From an uncultured Sphingomonadaceae bacterium (GTDB lineage Bacteria > Pseudomonadota > Alphaproteobacteria > Sphingomonadales > Sphingomonadaceae): a DNA stretch of 64,000 bases. Location of the stretch: NCBI GenBank assembly GCA_947493215.1, contig CANLQE010000001.1:372001-436000 (forward strand), read 5' to 3'. Below are positions 50,040 to 59,927 of this stretch, piece by piece. The notes under the pieces are model-generated. The model saw nothing but the letters and a program-made list of their open reading frames with translations, made no database searches and was not told the DNA's origin. Position 1 is the first letter of the stretch. Each line of letters begins with the position of its first letter. A program made the position numbers and the translations under genes.

Positions 50040-50769
50040 GTCGCGATCCGTCCCGGTTGATAGGGATGAATTGGAAATCGAACTAGGGGACCAGTTCTAT
50101 CCTTTGCGGGTTCGCAAATTAGCACAGGCGCGCTCTATTGCTGTGTCCGCTGATACAGTGAAGGGTGAGGTCCAGCTGACCATGCCGCGCTATGCCAGTA
50201 TGGCGCAGGCACTGCGTTTCGCCCAATCAAAATCAGATTGGCTGGCAGACCGTTTTGCCGATGCCTTGCCACCGGTTCCGATTGTCGATGGCGCAGAGGT
50301 TGCATTTGCAGGAGAAGGTCATGTCATTCGATGGTCCGCTGAATTCAATCGCAAACCGCTGAAAACAGACGATGAAATTCGTGTTGGTGGGCCAAAGGAC
50401 CGAATTGCAGGTCGGGTTATCAACTGGATGAAAGATGAGGCGCGGGATGTTTATGCCCAAGACCTCGCTTTTTATTGCGAACGAGCAGGTTTAGATGCGC
50501 CAACCCTGTCGGTCGGCGATGCGCGCAGACGCTGGGGCAGTTGTTCCGGCCGCAAAGCAATCCGGCTAAGCTGGCGGTTGATCATGGCTCCGCCGATGGT
50601 TCGGCGTTCGGTGGTGGCGCATGAGGTCGCTCATTTGCGGCATATGAATCATAGTCCGGCCTTTTATGCGTTGCTGGACCAAATTTTCGAGGGCGAACGA
50701 CGGGAAGCTGATCACTGGCTGAAGCAACATGGTGCCGCGCTTCATCTTATTGGTGTGCCAGCCCGATAA
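50008..50769 (+). CDS. YgjP-like metallopeptidase-domain protein (DUF45)
   Basis: The 253-residue protein has the zincin motif VAHEVAHLRHMNHSPAFY near 208-225, with His-Glu-x-x-His and a third His further on, and RRWGSCSGRKAIRLSWRL just before it, as in DUF45 proteins. Protein partners or substrates are not known. The start is a TTG at 50008 that overlaps ycgN by 32 nt; no ATG is available, and a TTG at 50071 is an alternative. Confidence 0.82.
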   Translation: MNSISSIDRSKSRSVPVDRDELEIELGDQFYPLRVRKLAQARSIAVSADTVKGEVQLTMPRYASMAQALRFAQSKSDWLADRFADALPPVPIVDGAEVAFAGEGHVIRWSAEFNRKPLKTDDEIRVGGPKDRIAGRVINWMKDEARDVYAQDLAFYCERAGLDAPTLSVGDARRRWGSCSGRKAIRLSWRLIMAPPMVRRSVVAHEVAHLRHMNHSPAFYALLDQIFEGERREADHWLKQHGAALHLIGVPAR

Positions 50770-50772
50770 GTT

Positions 50773-52872
50773 TCATTCCTCAGCCGGTTTAGGCAAGATA
50801 GAGACCGGCGCATTTGGACTATCCGCTGGCGGATCATTCTTCTCATTCTCTGGCTTTTTGGCTTCTGTTTCATCCCGACCTAGGACGGAATCAATCCAGT
50901 CTTGATCGAGCTGCGGCGGCCCGTCTTCTGCCTGTCCGCCTTCCAGATCATACTCTAGGCCCTGACCAGTTTCGATCGGCATGCCGTTTTCATCGACATA
51001 TATGCCATCTTCTGGTTCGCCGTAAAATTCTTCCTCATCCGGTTCTAGCTGCCAGTCGGGCAAAACCAGTTCGGTATCAAATTTTTCTACTTTCCGTTTG
51101 GCCACTGCGACTTTCATAAAGGAAGCGAAGGCTGCGGCTGGCGCGCGCCCCCCTTGCAAACCACGCACCGGTTTGGCGTCGTCACGACCCATCCATACAC
51201 CGGTGGTGAGGCCACTTGAAAAGCCTAAAAACCAGCCGTCTTTATTGCTGCTTGTGGTCCCGGTCTTACCCGCTACCGGGCGCCCAATTTGGGCGGCTCT
51301 GCCGGTCCCGGCATTGACGGCTGTTTGCAGTAAATCGGTAATACCCGCCGCTACCCAAGGATCAACCAGCACGCGACTGCCGTCAAACTTGCTTTGATAA
51401 AGGACATCGCCTTTCATCGTTGTGACTTTGGTAATGGCATAGGGTGTTATCGCAATGCCGTTGGCATTGACCGAAGCAAAGGCCCGCGTCATATCGAGCA
51501 GCCGGACGTCCGATGTACCCAAAACCATTGAAGGGTTGGTATCAATCGGCGTTGTTACCCCGAACCGGCGAGCCATATTGGCGATGGTGGACGTCCCAAT
51601 ATCATTGCCAATCGCGGCTGCGACCGTATTTTTAGAATAAGCGAAGGCGGTGCGTAAGCTAATGTCACCGGCATAGCGCCCGCCGCTATTACGGGGGGTC
51701 CAATTGCCGATCTGGATCGGCTCATCGGTGACAATATCATTGGGTGTGTAGCCAGCCTCCAAAGCGGCTAAGTAAACAAAAATTTTCCAGGCAGACCCCG
51801 GTTGGCGCACCGCCTGAGTGGCGCGGTTATAATTGGACGTCACATAATCGGTACCGCCAACCATGGCGCGCACTGCGCCGTCCCGGTCAATCGCGACCAA
51901 AGCGCCCTGGGTACCGGCAGGAGCACCGGTCTGGATGGCGTTGGTAGCGGCGCGCTGCATGCCCAGATCAAGCGTTGTCCATACTTCAATCGGTTCTACG
52001 GCTTCATCGATGAGCAGGTCGAGCTGCGGCAGCGCCCAATCGGTAAAATAACGCACACTATTCTGGCGCGGTTCTGGCGCTAGTTCGACGGACGTTGGCT
52101 TGGTTTCTGCTGCCTGGGCTGCTGTGATGGCGCCAGCATCCTGCATGACTTCCAACACAACCGTCGCCCGATCAATCGCTGCTTGGGCATCCGCGGTGGG
52201 CGAATAGCGCGATGGTGCTTTGACCAATCCGGCGATGATCGCGGCTTCGGCAAGCTCCAGTTCCTTAGCGCTATGGGCAAAAAACCGGCGAGAGGCGGCA
52301 TCAATGCCATAGGCACCGCCGCCATAATAAACCTTGTTGAGATAAAGTTCCAAAATTTGTTCTTTGGAGAATTTTCGTTCCATCGCCAGTGCGATTAGCA
52401 TCTCCCTGCCCTTACGGCCGAAGGTACGGTTATTGTTGAGGAAGACGTTGCGTGCCAATTGCTGCGTTATGGTAGAACCGCCCTGGGCCCATCGTCCGCG
52501 TTCCATGCGGACCTTTAAGGAGCGGGCAATGCCGATAGGGTCGACCCCCAAATGACTTTCGTAGCGGCGGTCTTCTACCGCGACCATCGCGTCGATCATG
52601 ACTTGCGGGATCTCTTCATAGTCCAGCCATTGGCCATAGCTGGGCCCCATGGAAAATAATTCCCGGCCACTAACATCCAATACGCGGATCATCTGGCCAT
52701 TGGGGGAAGACTTCAGATCTTCATAGCCAGGAAGGGACGATCGGATGACCAGAACGGCAATGACAAGGGCGATAAAGCCGAAAAGCCCTATGACAAGCCC
52801 GGTTTTTACTATCCGGCCGATCCATTTACGAACCGGTCCTGATTGTTTGCTGCGTTTTTTGCCCCGCGCCAT
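50773..52872 (-). CDS. Penicillin-binding protein 1A (class A, bifunctional)
   Basis: The 699-residue protein has a short basic cytoplasmic tail, a membrane segment (22-43), a GT51 transglycosylase domain with catalytic Glu100 in VEDRRYESH and GGSTITQQLARN, then a transpeptidase domain with Ser360-x-x-Lys363 (GSAWK), SKN at 413-415 and KTG at 536-538. A long acidic Pro/Glu-rich C-terminus follows. It polymerises and cross-links peptidoglycan on the periplasmic side. It converges on the YgjP gene with a 3-nt gap and lacks the OB insertion of larger PBP1A forms. Confidence 0.93.
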   Translation of the reverse strand: MARGKKRSKQSGPVRKWIGRIVKTGLVIGLFGFIALVIAVLVIRSSLPGYEDLKSSPNGQMIRVLDVSGRELFSMGPSYGQWLDYEEIPQVMIDAMVAVEDRRYESHLGVDPIGIARSLKVRMERGRWAQGGSTITQQLARNVFLNNNRTFGRKGREMLIALAMERKFSKEQILELYLNKVYYGGGAYGIDAASRRFFAHSAKELELAEAAIIAGLVKAPSRYSPTADAQAAIDRATVVLEVMQDAGAITAAQAAETKPTSVELAPEPRQNSVRYFTDWALPQLDLLIDEAVEPIEVWTTLDLGMQRAATNAIQTGAPAGTQGALVAIDRDGAVRAMVGGTDYVTSNYNRATQAVRQPGSAWKIFVYLAALEAGYTPNDIVTDEPIQIGNWTPRNSGGRYAGDISLRTAFAYSKNTVAAAIGNDIGTSTIANMARRFGVTTPIDTNPSMVLGTSDVRLLDMTRAFASVNANGIAITPYAITKVTTMKGDVLYQSKFDGSRVLVDPWVAAGITDLLQTAVNAGTGRAAQIGRPVAGKTGTTSSNKDGWFLGFSSGLTTGVWMGRDDAKPVRGLQGGRAPAAAFASFMKVAVAKRKVEKFDTELVLPDWQLEPDEEEFYGEPEDGIYVDENGMPIETGQGLEYDLEGGQAEDGPPQLDQDWIDSVLGRDETEAKKPENEKNDPPADSPNAPVSILPKPAEE

Positions 52873-52959
52873 ATTATTCCATTCACCCTACGCTTACTGT
52901 TCGCTTTTTAGCGTTTTATCGTCTTACTGCAGGCTGAACGGCGGTGGACAGCGAAATCT

Positions 52960-53397
52960 TCAACCGTCCTTCGGTTCAAATTCGAGCGCGGCGCTATTCA
53001 TGCAATAGCGCAGCCCATTTTCAGCAGGACCGTCGGGGAAAACATGACCCAAATGCCCGTCACAACCGGTGCAGCGGACTTCGATCCGCCGCATGCCATG
53101 GGTCAGGTCTTCGATTTCAGTAACCGCTTCGGCTTCCGCTGGCTCGGTAAAGCTGGGCCATCCGCAGCCACTGTCGAATTTTGTCGTTGCATCGAATAAT
53201 TTGGTTCCGCACCCGGCGCAGAAAAACTCACCATCGCGCTTTTCGGCGTTGAGCTTGCCGGTAAAGGCCCGTTCCGTGCCAGCTTCGCGCAACACGTGAT
53301 ATTGCTCGGAGGAGAGTTTGTCGCGCCATTCTTCGGCGCTCAAGATGATTTTTTCCATCATTTTAAGGTGGGGAGGAATGGGTTGGACGTCAAGCAT
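52960..53397 (-). CDS. msrB: Peptide-methionine (R)-S-oxide reductase MsrB
   Basis: The 145-residue protein has zinc-binding CxxC pairs (FCAGCGT and CTGCDGH), the catalytic Cys in LRYCMNSAAL, and FDSGCGWPSF as the resolving Cys region. It reduces the R form of methionine sulfoxide in proteins. ATG 53397 is the longest start; the tandem ATGs at 53361/53358 begin the conserved part MEKIILSAEEW and may be the real start. No signal peptide, so it is cytoplasmic. Confidence 0.92.
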   Translation of the reverse strand: MLDVQPIPPHLKMMEKIILSAEEWRDKLSSEQYHVLREAGTERAFTGKLNAEKRDGEFFCAGCGTKLFDATTKFDSGCGWPSFTEPAEAEAVTEIEDLTHGMRRIEVRCTGCDGHLGHVFPDGPAENGLRYCMNSAALEFEPKDG

Positions 53398-53519
53398 TAC
53401 GGGCTAATTTTACGAAGGGCATAAGCGATATTGAGCCAGATATCCGCAACGGTACCGATCCGCGATCATAAATAATTAACCATTTTTTCAGGGCTTTGCG
53501 ATAAAACCAAAGGGTGGTG

Positions 53520-54068
53520 ATGATTAATGCGACTTTCAGGCTGGCTTTTCCGGCTTTGTTGCTGCTGTCGTGCTGGATGGTAATTCAGCCCGGCAAAGCG
53601 GTTGCACAATGCCGTTTATGCGCTGAGCAGCCGGTAAGTGGGTCGTCCGCGGCCTCCTCTAAGGATGCTGACAAGCCGCTGAATATCGAAATTACCGCCA
53701 ATCTGGATTTTTCACGACTGGCTTTGCTTAATCGTGCTGGCGGAGAGGTCGAACTTGATCCGCAATCGGGACAGCGACGGATTAGCGGCGGTATCACTGA
53801 TTTAGGGGGGGTATCTTTGCACGGCGAAGGCCGTTTAACGGGGGAACCCGGGCGTGTGGTGCGCGTCCATTTGCCGGAACGTATTACATTGAGCGCGCCT
53901 AATGGCTCGACAGCCGACTTGGTCAAGCTCGACACAGATTTGCCGGCGCAGGCAAGGCTTGACCATGATGGGCGGCTGACATTTTCCTTTGGTGGCAAGC
54001 TGAGGGTGACCGGCAATGCGAGCGGTCAATTTCGCGGCCGGATCGCTATTACCGCTGACTATGAATAA
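53520..54068 (+). CDS. Orphan DUF4402 domain protein
   Basis: The 182-residue exported protein has a signal peptide ending near AVAQ, then CRLCAEQ, a short spacer, and the DUF4402 beta-domain: NIEITANLDFSRLAL, RISGGITDLGG, and the end GRIAITADYE. It resembles the fibre subunit at 28.3 kb in pattern but has no chaperone or usher next to it. It may be a minor subunit or tip protein served by that system. ATG 53520 with AAAGG before it is preferred to GTG 53514. Confidence 0.72.
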   Translation: MINATFRLAFPALLLLSCWMVIQPGKAVAQCRLCAEQPVSGSSAASSKDADKPLNIEITANLDFSRLALLNRAGGEVELDPQSGQRRISGGITDLGGVSLHGEGRLTGEPGRVVRVHLPERITLSAPNGSTADLVKLDTDLPAQARLDHDGRLTFSFGGKLRVTGNASGQFRGRIAITADYE

Positions 54069-54074
54069 ACCGTT

Positions 54075-55103
54075 CTAGCGCAGGCGTGCCGCTTTGCGGG
54101 CGATAGTCAGCAATTCTTGCTCGACAAGTACATGCTCTGGCTGGCCGCTGCTCTTTAAGGCAATTTCGAGCGCCAATATCCGTTCGATCAACCGCGCGAT
54201 ATGGCCGGATGACCAGATATTCAGCTGCCGGGCATAATTGTCGCGGTCTTTCCAGAACACGCTGGGATGGTTGACCAGCTTGCCGATATTGGAGCCTTCA
54301 TCGACTTTGGTGCGCAGCTCGGCGAGCTTTGCCAGGTGGCGCAGCATCAAACGAATGAGGCCAACTTCGCTAAAGCCGGTGGTGCTGACTGCCGCCAATT
54401 CCTGCGTGAGTTTTTTGGTGTCGCCGCTGACGGCCGCGTTGATTAACAGGCCCAAATCTTCTTCGTCATTTTCCGCGCCCAGCAGCGTCAGCAGTTCCGC
54501 TTCGGCTTCCTGGGGATGGTCCGGCGTAGCATCCAGATAAAGGGCGATTTTTTCAACTTCAAGCTTTGCCAGCACCAAATCATTGCTGGTGAGCGCGGCG
54601 ATGGCGGTTGCGGTGTCCCGCGACATGCTTACCCCCTCCTCGCGCGCCATGCTGGATATCGCTGCCACCGCGTCGCCTTGCGAGGTTTCATAGCATGTCG
54701 CAATCAGCGCGTCGGGGGCAGCGGTAATTTTTTTGGCCAACGCGGTTTTGTCTGCCATGCCAGCCGCGACGATAAACACCGGATCGCCATTGGTGTCGCT
54801 TTCCAGCAGATTTTCTATAGCCGCTGTTGCCCGCACCGCTTCGCCGCTATTGAGCCGCACCATGATAAACCGCTTATCCCCAAATAAGGATGCGGACGTG
54901 GCCTCATCGTTCAGCCGCGCGGTGCTTTCGGTGAGGTCGGCAATGGTGAGGTCCACGCGCTCGGACGATTTTGCCAGCGGAGCGGCCAGTTCATTGGCCA
55001 AAGCCTGACAGCGGGTCGCATTGGGGCCACATAGAACCGCCAGTCGGATGGCATCCGGCGCGCTGTGAAAGCGGCTTACTATGTCTTTATCTTTGACCTT
55101 CAC
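54075..55103 (-). CDS. holA: DNA polymerase III delta subunit
   Basis: The 342-residue protein has the HolA layout: RLAVLCGPNATRCQALANEL at the N-terminus (degenerate P-loop), a middle AAA-like domain with SLFGDKRFIMVRLNSGE, and the C-terminal collar domain with LRHLAKLAELRTKVDEG. It opens the beta clamp within the clamp loader. The start is GTG at 55103. It lies 51 nt after lptE in the conserved block leuS-lptE-holA. Confidence 0.9.
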   Translation of the reverse strand: MKVKDKDIVSRFHSAPDAIRLAVLCGPNATRCQALANELAAPLAKSSERVDLTIADLTESTARLNDEATSASLFGDKRFIMVRLNSGEAVRATAAIENLLESDTNGDPVFIVAAGMADKTALAKKITAAPDALIATCYETSQGDAVAAISSMAREEGVSMSRDTATAIAALTSNDLVLAKLEVEKIALYLDATPDHPQEAEAELLTLLGAENDEEDLGLLINAAVSGDTKKLTQELAAVSTTGFSEVGLIRLMLRHLAKLAELRTKVDEGSNIGKLVNHPSVFWKDRDNYARQLNIWSSGHIARLIERILALEIALKSSGQPEHVLVEQELLTIARKAARLR

Positions 55104-55154
55104 GAATTTACTTTCACGGCCGGACGCTCACGCCGCAGCCATTAGTTGCTGTCA

Positions 55155-55670
55155 TCAATTTGCATCAGCGCTGGCTTGCTCGCGGGCGAAGAGGGAGAGC
55201 TTTTTGACAATCTGATCCGCAACGCGGGTCGACAGGTTTTCCAGCGCCGTTTCTTCCGCGGCAACAGTTGCATATTCCGACGAAACAACATCAATACCGG
55301 CATCTGAGCCTGCGGTAGCATCGAGCGCGACTTTCCCGTCCGATAGGCGCACCAGTTGATAGCGCGCCCTTAGCGTCCGACGTTCGCGGGTGATGCGGTC
55401 GTTGCTGCGCACGCCAAAGCCGGCAATTTTATCATCCAGTTCGACAATCAGGCGATATTTGGCTTCGCTGCCTTCAAATGTGGCGAGTTGATCGTTGAGC
55501 GCATTGCGCATCAACCAGCCTGCTTTGCCCTGAATCGGTTCCACGGTAACATTGCCCAGTTCGCTCGCTACGACACTGTTGGAGCCACCAGAATAAAGGG
55601 GTTGCAGGCCGCAGGAAGCGAGCATCGCGCTGGCAGCAGCCAGCATATAGATTTTGCGCATCAGCTTCAT
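55155..55670 (-). CDS. lptE: LPS-assembly lipoprotein LptE
   Basis: The 171-residue lipoprotein has the lipobox [13 protein letters not shown] with Cys at 20, then one alpha/beta domain ([40 protein letters not shown]). LptE plugs LptD in the outer membrane and guides LPS export. The start overlaps the leuS stop by four bases. The sequence is poorly conserved in general, so context supports the call strongly. Confidence 0.87.
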   Translation of the reverse strand: MKLMRKIYMLAAASAMLASCGLQPLYSGGSNSVVASELGNVTVEPIQGKAGWLMRNALNDQLATFEGSEAKYRLIVELDDKIAGFGVRSNDRITRERRTLRARYQLVRLSDGKVALDATAGSDAGIDVVSSEYATVAAEETALENLSTRVADQIVKKLSLFAREQASADAN

Positions 55671-58222
55671 ATAACGATGTTTACCAGTCGGTCGGGCACG
55701 ACGATCACCTTCTTTATGTCCGCTCCATCAATGGTACGCTGCACTTTCTCAGAGCCAAGTGCAAGTTCCTCCAGCGCGGATTTGTCACTGCCCTTCGCAA
55801 CGGTAATCGTATCGCGCAGCTTGCCGCGGACTTGAATCGCGATGGTAACTTCATCCTCGACCAGCAGGCTTTCGTCCACATCGGGCCACGGCGCATTGGC
55901 GATTAAATCGCTTTTGCCAAATAGCGCCCAGGCTTCTTCGGCGATATGCGGCACCATCGGAGCGACAATCGGGGCGAGCGTGCGAATGGCTTCATGACGG
56001 TCCGCAGATGCCGCTGCCTTCTCAATCATATTGATCAGTTCAAATATTTTCGCGACCGCTTTGTTGAAGGATAAAGCTTCGACATCTTCGGCAACACCGG
56101 CGATAGTTTGATGCAGCTTGCGTTTAATCGCTTTGTCTTCGCCGGCAGGGTTCTGCTGATCCGCTACAGAGATAAATAGGCGCCACAACCGCTGAACAAA
56201 TCGCCAGCTGCCTTCGATTCCTGCCTCTGACCACGGCAAATCGCGCTCGGGCGGGCTGTCGGACAGCATGAAAAAACGCACCGCATCTGCGCCATATTGT
56301 TCGATAATCGGATCAGGGTCGACGACGTTTTTCTTCGATTTCGACATTTTTTCAATGCGGCCGATTTGAATCGGTGCGCCGCCGGAAGATTTAAACACGC
56401 CGCCTTCGCGGTGGTCGACCTCATCCGGGCTGTAATAGACAATCTTGTCCGCGCCGGTATCTTCTGACTGAGTGATTTCGAAATAGGTTTCGTGCGTCAC
56501 CATGCCTTGGGTGAACAGGCTTTCAAATGGTTCGGCAAAATCGAGCTTGCCGATGGACGCCAGCGCCCGCGTCCAGAAACGCGCATAGAGCAGATGCAGG
56601 ATCGCATGTTCGATACCGCCAATATATTGCGATACCGGCATCCATTTTTTGACGGTCTCTGCTTCAAACGGCTGATCATCTGGCTGACTGGCAAAGCGCA
56701 GGAAATACCAGCTGGAATTGGTGAATGTATCAAGCGTATCGGTTTCCCGCCGCGCCGTCTTGCCACATTTCGGGCAAGCGACATTTTTCCAGCTGTCATG
56801 GCGTTCCAGTGGATTGCCCGGAATATCAAAGCTGACATCTTCCGGCAGTGTGACTGGCAATTGATCTTTGGGGACCGGAACTGCGCCGCAATCATCGCAG
56901 TGGATGATTGGGATTGGCGTTCCCCAATAACGTTGCCGTGAAACACCCCAGTCGCGCAGCCGCCATGTGGTCTGGGCTTTGCCCCAACCTTCTGCTTCCG
57001 CTCTATCGATGACGGTTTGCTGTGCGGTCTCAATGTCCATGCCATCGAGCATGCGGCTATTCACCAGCTTACCGGGACCAGTGTAGGATTCGTCATGTAT
57101 CGGCGCGTCTTCTTCGCCTTCAGCAGCAACCACCCGGGTGACCGGTAGGGCATATTTACGCGCGAAATCGAGATCGCGCTGGTCATGGGCGGGCACACCG
57201 AACACGGCGCCGGTGCCATAATCCATCAACACGAAGTTGGCGACAAACACCGGCAATTCCCAAGAAGGGTCCAGCGGATGGGTCGCTTTCAGGCCGGTAT
57301 CAAAGCCCTTTTTTTCCATCGTTTCGAGTTCGGCAGCCGTCGTTCCGGTCTTTTTGCATTCTTCGCAAAAGGCAGCGAGCATGTCATTATCTTGCGCCAA
57401 TTGCTGGGCAAGGGGATGATCGGCGGATAGAGCGACAAAGCTCGCGCCGAAAATCGTATCCGGGCGGGTCGAGAAAACTTCTATCGTTTCAATATTTTGC
57501 TGCTTTTCCGCCAGCGCAAAATGAAATTGCAGGCCCTGTGATTTGCCGATCCAGTTTTCCTGCATCGTCCGGACTTTTTCCGGCCAGCCTTTCAATTCAT
57601 CCAGACCGTCGAGCAATTCATCGGCAAAATCAGTGATCTTCAAAAACCACTGGCTGAGCTTGCGCTTTTCCACCGGCGCGCCTGAGCGCCAGCCCTTGCC
57701 GTCAATGACCTGCTCGTTGGCAAGCACGGTCATATCGACCGGATCCCAGTTGACCGCAGATTCCTTGCGATAAACCAGCCCGCCTTCGAACATATCAATG
57801 AACAGCGCCTGCTCTTGCCCGTAATAATCGGGTTCGCACGTGGCCAGTTCGCGACTCCAGTCGAGCGCAAAGCCCAGCCGCTTTATCTGGTCGCGCATCG
57901 CCACAATATTGGCGCGGGTCCATTCGCCGGGATGGACCTTCTTTTCCATCGCCGCGTTTTCAGCCGGCATCCCAAAGGCGTCCCATCCCATGGGGTGGAG
58001 CACTTCATAACCCTGCATTCTGCGGAACCGGGCGAGCACATCGCCCATCGTATAGTTACGGACATGGCCCATATGAATGCGGCCAGAGGGGTAGGGAAAC
58101 ATTTCCAGCACAAAGCTGCGCGGTTTGGTCGAATTGTCATCGGCTTCGAAAGTGCCGGCCTCAGACCAACGAGTTTGCCAGCGCTTGTCCGCCGATAAAG
58201 GGTTAAAACGCTGATCGGTCAT
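55667..58222 (-). CDS. leuS: Leucyl-tRNA synthetase
   Basis: The 851-residue class I synthetase has the HIGH motif as HMGH in [19 protein letters not shown] near 43-61, the CP1 editing domain, KMSKS in [13 protein letters not shown] near 629, and the C-terminal domain. It charges tRNA-Leu. It leads the leuS-lptE-holA operon. ATG 58222 begins [16 protein letters not shown], the family's normal start. Confidence 0.97.
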   Translation of the reverse strand: MTDQRFNPLSADKRWQTRWSEAGTFEADDNSTKPRSFVLEMFPYPSGRIHMGHVRNYTMGDVLARFRRMQGYEVLHPMGWDAFGMPAENAAMEKKVHPGEWTRANIVAMRDQIKRLGFALDWSRELATCEPDYYGQEQALFIDMFEGGLVYRKESAVNWDPVDMTVLANEQVIDGKGWRSGAPVEKRKLSQWFLKITDFADELLDGLDELKGWPEKVRTMQENWIGKSQGLQFHFALAEKQQNIETIEVFSTRPDTIFGASFVALSADHPLAQQLAQDNDMLAAFCEECKKTGTTAAELETMEKKGFDTGLKATHPLDPSWELPVFVANFVLMDYGTGAVFGVPAHDQRDLDFARKYALPVTRVVAAEGEEDAPIHDESYTGPGKLVNSRMLDGMDIETAQQTVIDRAEAEGWGKAQTTWRLRDWGVSRQRYWGTPIPIIHCDDCGAVPVPKDQLPVTLPEDVSFDIPGNPLERHDSWKNVACPKCGKTARRETDTLDTFTNSSWYFLRFASQPDDQPFEAETVKKWMPVSQYIGGIEHAILHLLYARFWTRALASIGKLDFAEPFESLFTQGMVTHETYFEITQSEDTGADKIVYYSPDEVDHREGGVFKSSGGAPIQIGRIEKMSKSKKNVVDPDPIIEQYGADAVRFFMLSDSPPERDLPWSEAGIEGSWRFVQRLWRLFISVADQQNPAGEDKAIKRKLHQTIAGVAEDVEALSFNKAVAKIFELINMIEKAAASADRHEAIRTLAPIVAPMVPHIAEEAWALFGKSDLIANAPWPDVDESLLVEDEVTIAIQVRGKLRDTITVAKGSDKSALEELALGSEKVQRTIDGADIKKVIVVPDRLVNIVI

Positions 58223-58270
58223 GCTGGTCCTACAAATATTTGACCGGTTTTACCGGTTCTTATGACGGGA

Positions 58271-58747
58271 TTAGTTGGTTGTCAGAGATCCGCGGCGAAG
58301 GTCGCGCGCTTTGGTCAGGATGATCTGCTCCAGCTTTTGCGTGGTCGCGGCTTTTACCGGGGCATCGACCCACGTCCCACCATTGCGTACTTGCCGAGAG
58401 GCGGCGACGCGAAGGGCATCGGCGCGCAAATCCTGATCAAGGATCGAGATATTGAGCTTCATACGCTCCGAAGGATTTTGCGGATTCACATACCAGTCCG
58501 TCAGGATCACGCCGCCATTGCTGTCGGTCTGGGTCAGTGGCATGAACGACAAGCTGTCGAGTGTCGCGCGCCAAAGATAGCTGTTCACCCCAATGGTTGT
58601 GATCTGCGATGCGGCTAGATCTGCCCTTGGACGCTCTTTGCTGGCGCAGGCGGAAAGGCCAGATACCAATGCCACAGCCGACAGGCCCATGATCAGAGGA
58701 CGCATTTTTGCTTTGGACAAAGAGGCGGAGAAAGAAAGGCGGGACAT
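58271..58747 (-). CDS. DUF3576 lipoprotein
   Basis: From ATG 58747 (158 residues) there is a signal with lipobox LSACASK, and then TIGVNSYLWRATLDSLSFMPLTQTDSNGGVILTDWY, the DUF3576 signature. AGGAG lies 8 nt before this ATG, so the longer frame beginning at 58819 is not used. Function is not known; the family sits beside leuS-lptE-holA in Alphaproteobacteria, hinting at an envelope role. The gap to leuS is 48 nt, so co-transcription is likely. Confidence 0.83.
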   Translation of the reverse strand: MSRLSFSASLSKAKMRPLIMGLSAVALVSGLSACASKERPRADLAASQITTIGVNSYLWRATLDSLSFMPLTQTDSNGGVILTDWYVNPQNPSERMKLNISILDQDLRADALRVAASRQVRNGGTWVDAPVKAATTQKLEQIILTKARDLRRGSLTTN

Positions 58748-59139
58748 GAACACACTCCTCATTGGCAGGTTGGCACCGATATTTTTAGCAGCGCCTTGTG
58801 CCTGTAAATCTGATTTCAACGCTCTCTATAATTGCTTTGCCGCAAGGGGCAAGCCAAAGCGCAACATTTCGCTCATGCGAAGCCGCGCGTGAATAGCAGT
58901 TGAATAAGCTATCCTCGCCACTGTTCAGACCGCCACCACGATGCGGCCGGGATGAGCGACTCGATAATCCTTGGTTCAGCTTGGACTGTGTAACGTTCTT
59001 ATTGTAGAGCGAGAAACCGTAACCGATGTGCAACAGAAAGCGCTTAGATCAAGAAAATCGGACGAAAACAGTAAGTTGACTCGTATCGCGGGCAGAAATT
59101 TGATATAGACCTTAATCAGCAAGGGGAAATTACGTCGTC
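58748..59139. other. Intergenic region (392 nt) with two divergent promoters
   Basis: No gene is seen here. On the minus strand TTGCCC, 16 nt, TATAGA (58825-58852) could drive the DUF3576-leuS group. On the plus strand an extended -10 TGATATAGA at 59101-59109 lies 30 nt before the next gene's ATG, with AAGGGGAAA as ribosome site. The middle (58870-59090) shows no repeat, hairpin or open frame with good coding signs. Confidence 0.4.
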
Positions 59140-59883
59140 ATGAAGAAAAATGGCAATCTTTTAGGTTGGTTAGCAGCGGGACTCGCTGCGTCCGGTCTTG
59201 CCATGACTCCTGCATTGGCACGTGTTTTGTCTGATCAAGGCAACGCTGTTTCGCTGCGTTCGCTCAACACCATCGGTTCTTTTACAACAGCCGGCGCTGA
59301 CCCTGAATTGGCCGCGCGTTTCAAACGCAATGGCTTGGGGGGCAAGACCCAGTTTAAATTTACGCCTGCTGGTGGAAACACAAGCGGCGATCGCGCAATC
59401 ACCGTGGTGGTGCGTCAAGATGCGTCCAGCAAGGCCATTTCCATTCGCGAAAATATCGCTTCGGGATTGGCGGGTAACGGCGTTTTGACACCAGCCAAAA
59501 TTACACAGACATCTTTCAGTCTGGGAACAGCCAAAGGCCTGAAGAGCTTTGCCATTCCGGTTAAGAAACTTGGCGATAACTTGCCTGATCTTTCTGAAAT
59601 CGGTGCTGGAATCGCTTCAAACGATAATAAATCTGGCAAGAAGAGCCGGTTTAACCCGCGCGTATCGATTGATGCAAAAACCCCAATGGGTGCTTCACCA
59701 GGTGCGTTAAGGGCGAGTGAAAAAGATTATTCGCTTGATTTGGGTGGCAGCTATTCAGTCACACGCAATCTTGATGTAACCGCTGGTGTTCGTTTGAACA
59801 ATGAGCGGGACCGGATGGCTCCTTTGACCGATTCGCGTCAGGACAGCCAAGCCGTTTATGTTGGAACACAATTCCGCTTCTGA
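59140..59883 (+). CDS. Exported hypothetical protein, probable small outer-membrane beta-barrel
   Basis: I do not recognise this family. The 247-residue protein has a signal peptide with cleavage near PALA (residue 27). The mature part contains SLRSLNTIGSFTTAGADPELAARFKRNG, a Gly/Ser-rich middle, and a C-terminal half of alternating strands (YSLDLGGSYSVTRNLDVTAGVRLNNERDRM). It ends in VYVGTQFRF; a terminal Phe with alternating aromatic residues is the outer-membrane insertion signal. A sphingomonad lineage protein is likely. Single-gene unit. Confidence 0.6.
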   Translation: MKKNGNLLGWLAAGLAASGLAMTPALARVLSDQGNAVSLRSLNTIGSFTTAGADPELAARFKRNGLGGKTQFKFTPAGGNTSGDRAITVVVRQDASSKAISIRENIASGLAGNGVLTPAKITQTSFSLGTAKGLKSFAIPVKKLGDNLPDLSEIGAGIASNDNKSGKKSRFNPRVSIDAKTPMGASPGALRASEKDYSLDLGGSYSVTRNLDVTAGVRLNNERDRMAPLTDSRQDSQAVYVGTQFRF

Positions 59884-59927
59884 TAACTGGCTTTGAAAAT
59901 AGCCTGGTTCCCAAAAAGCTTATATTT

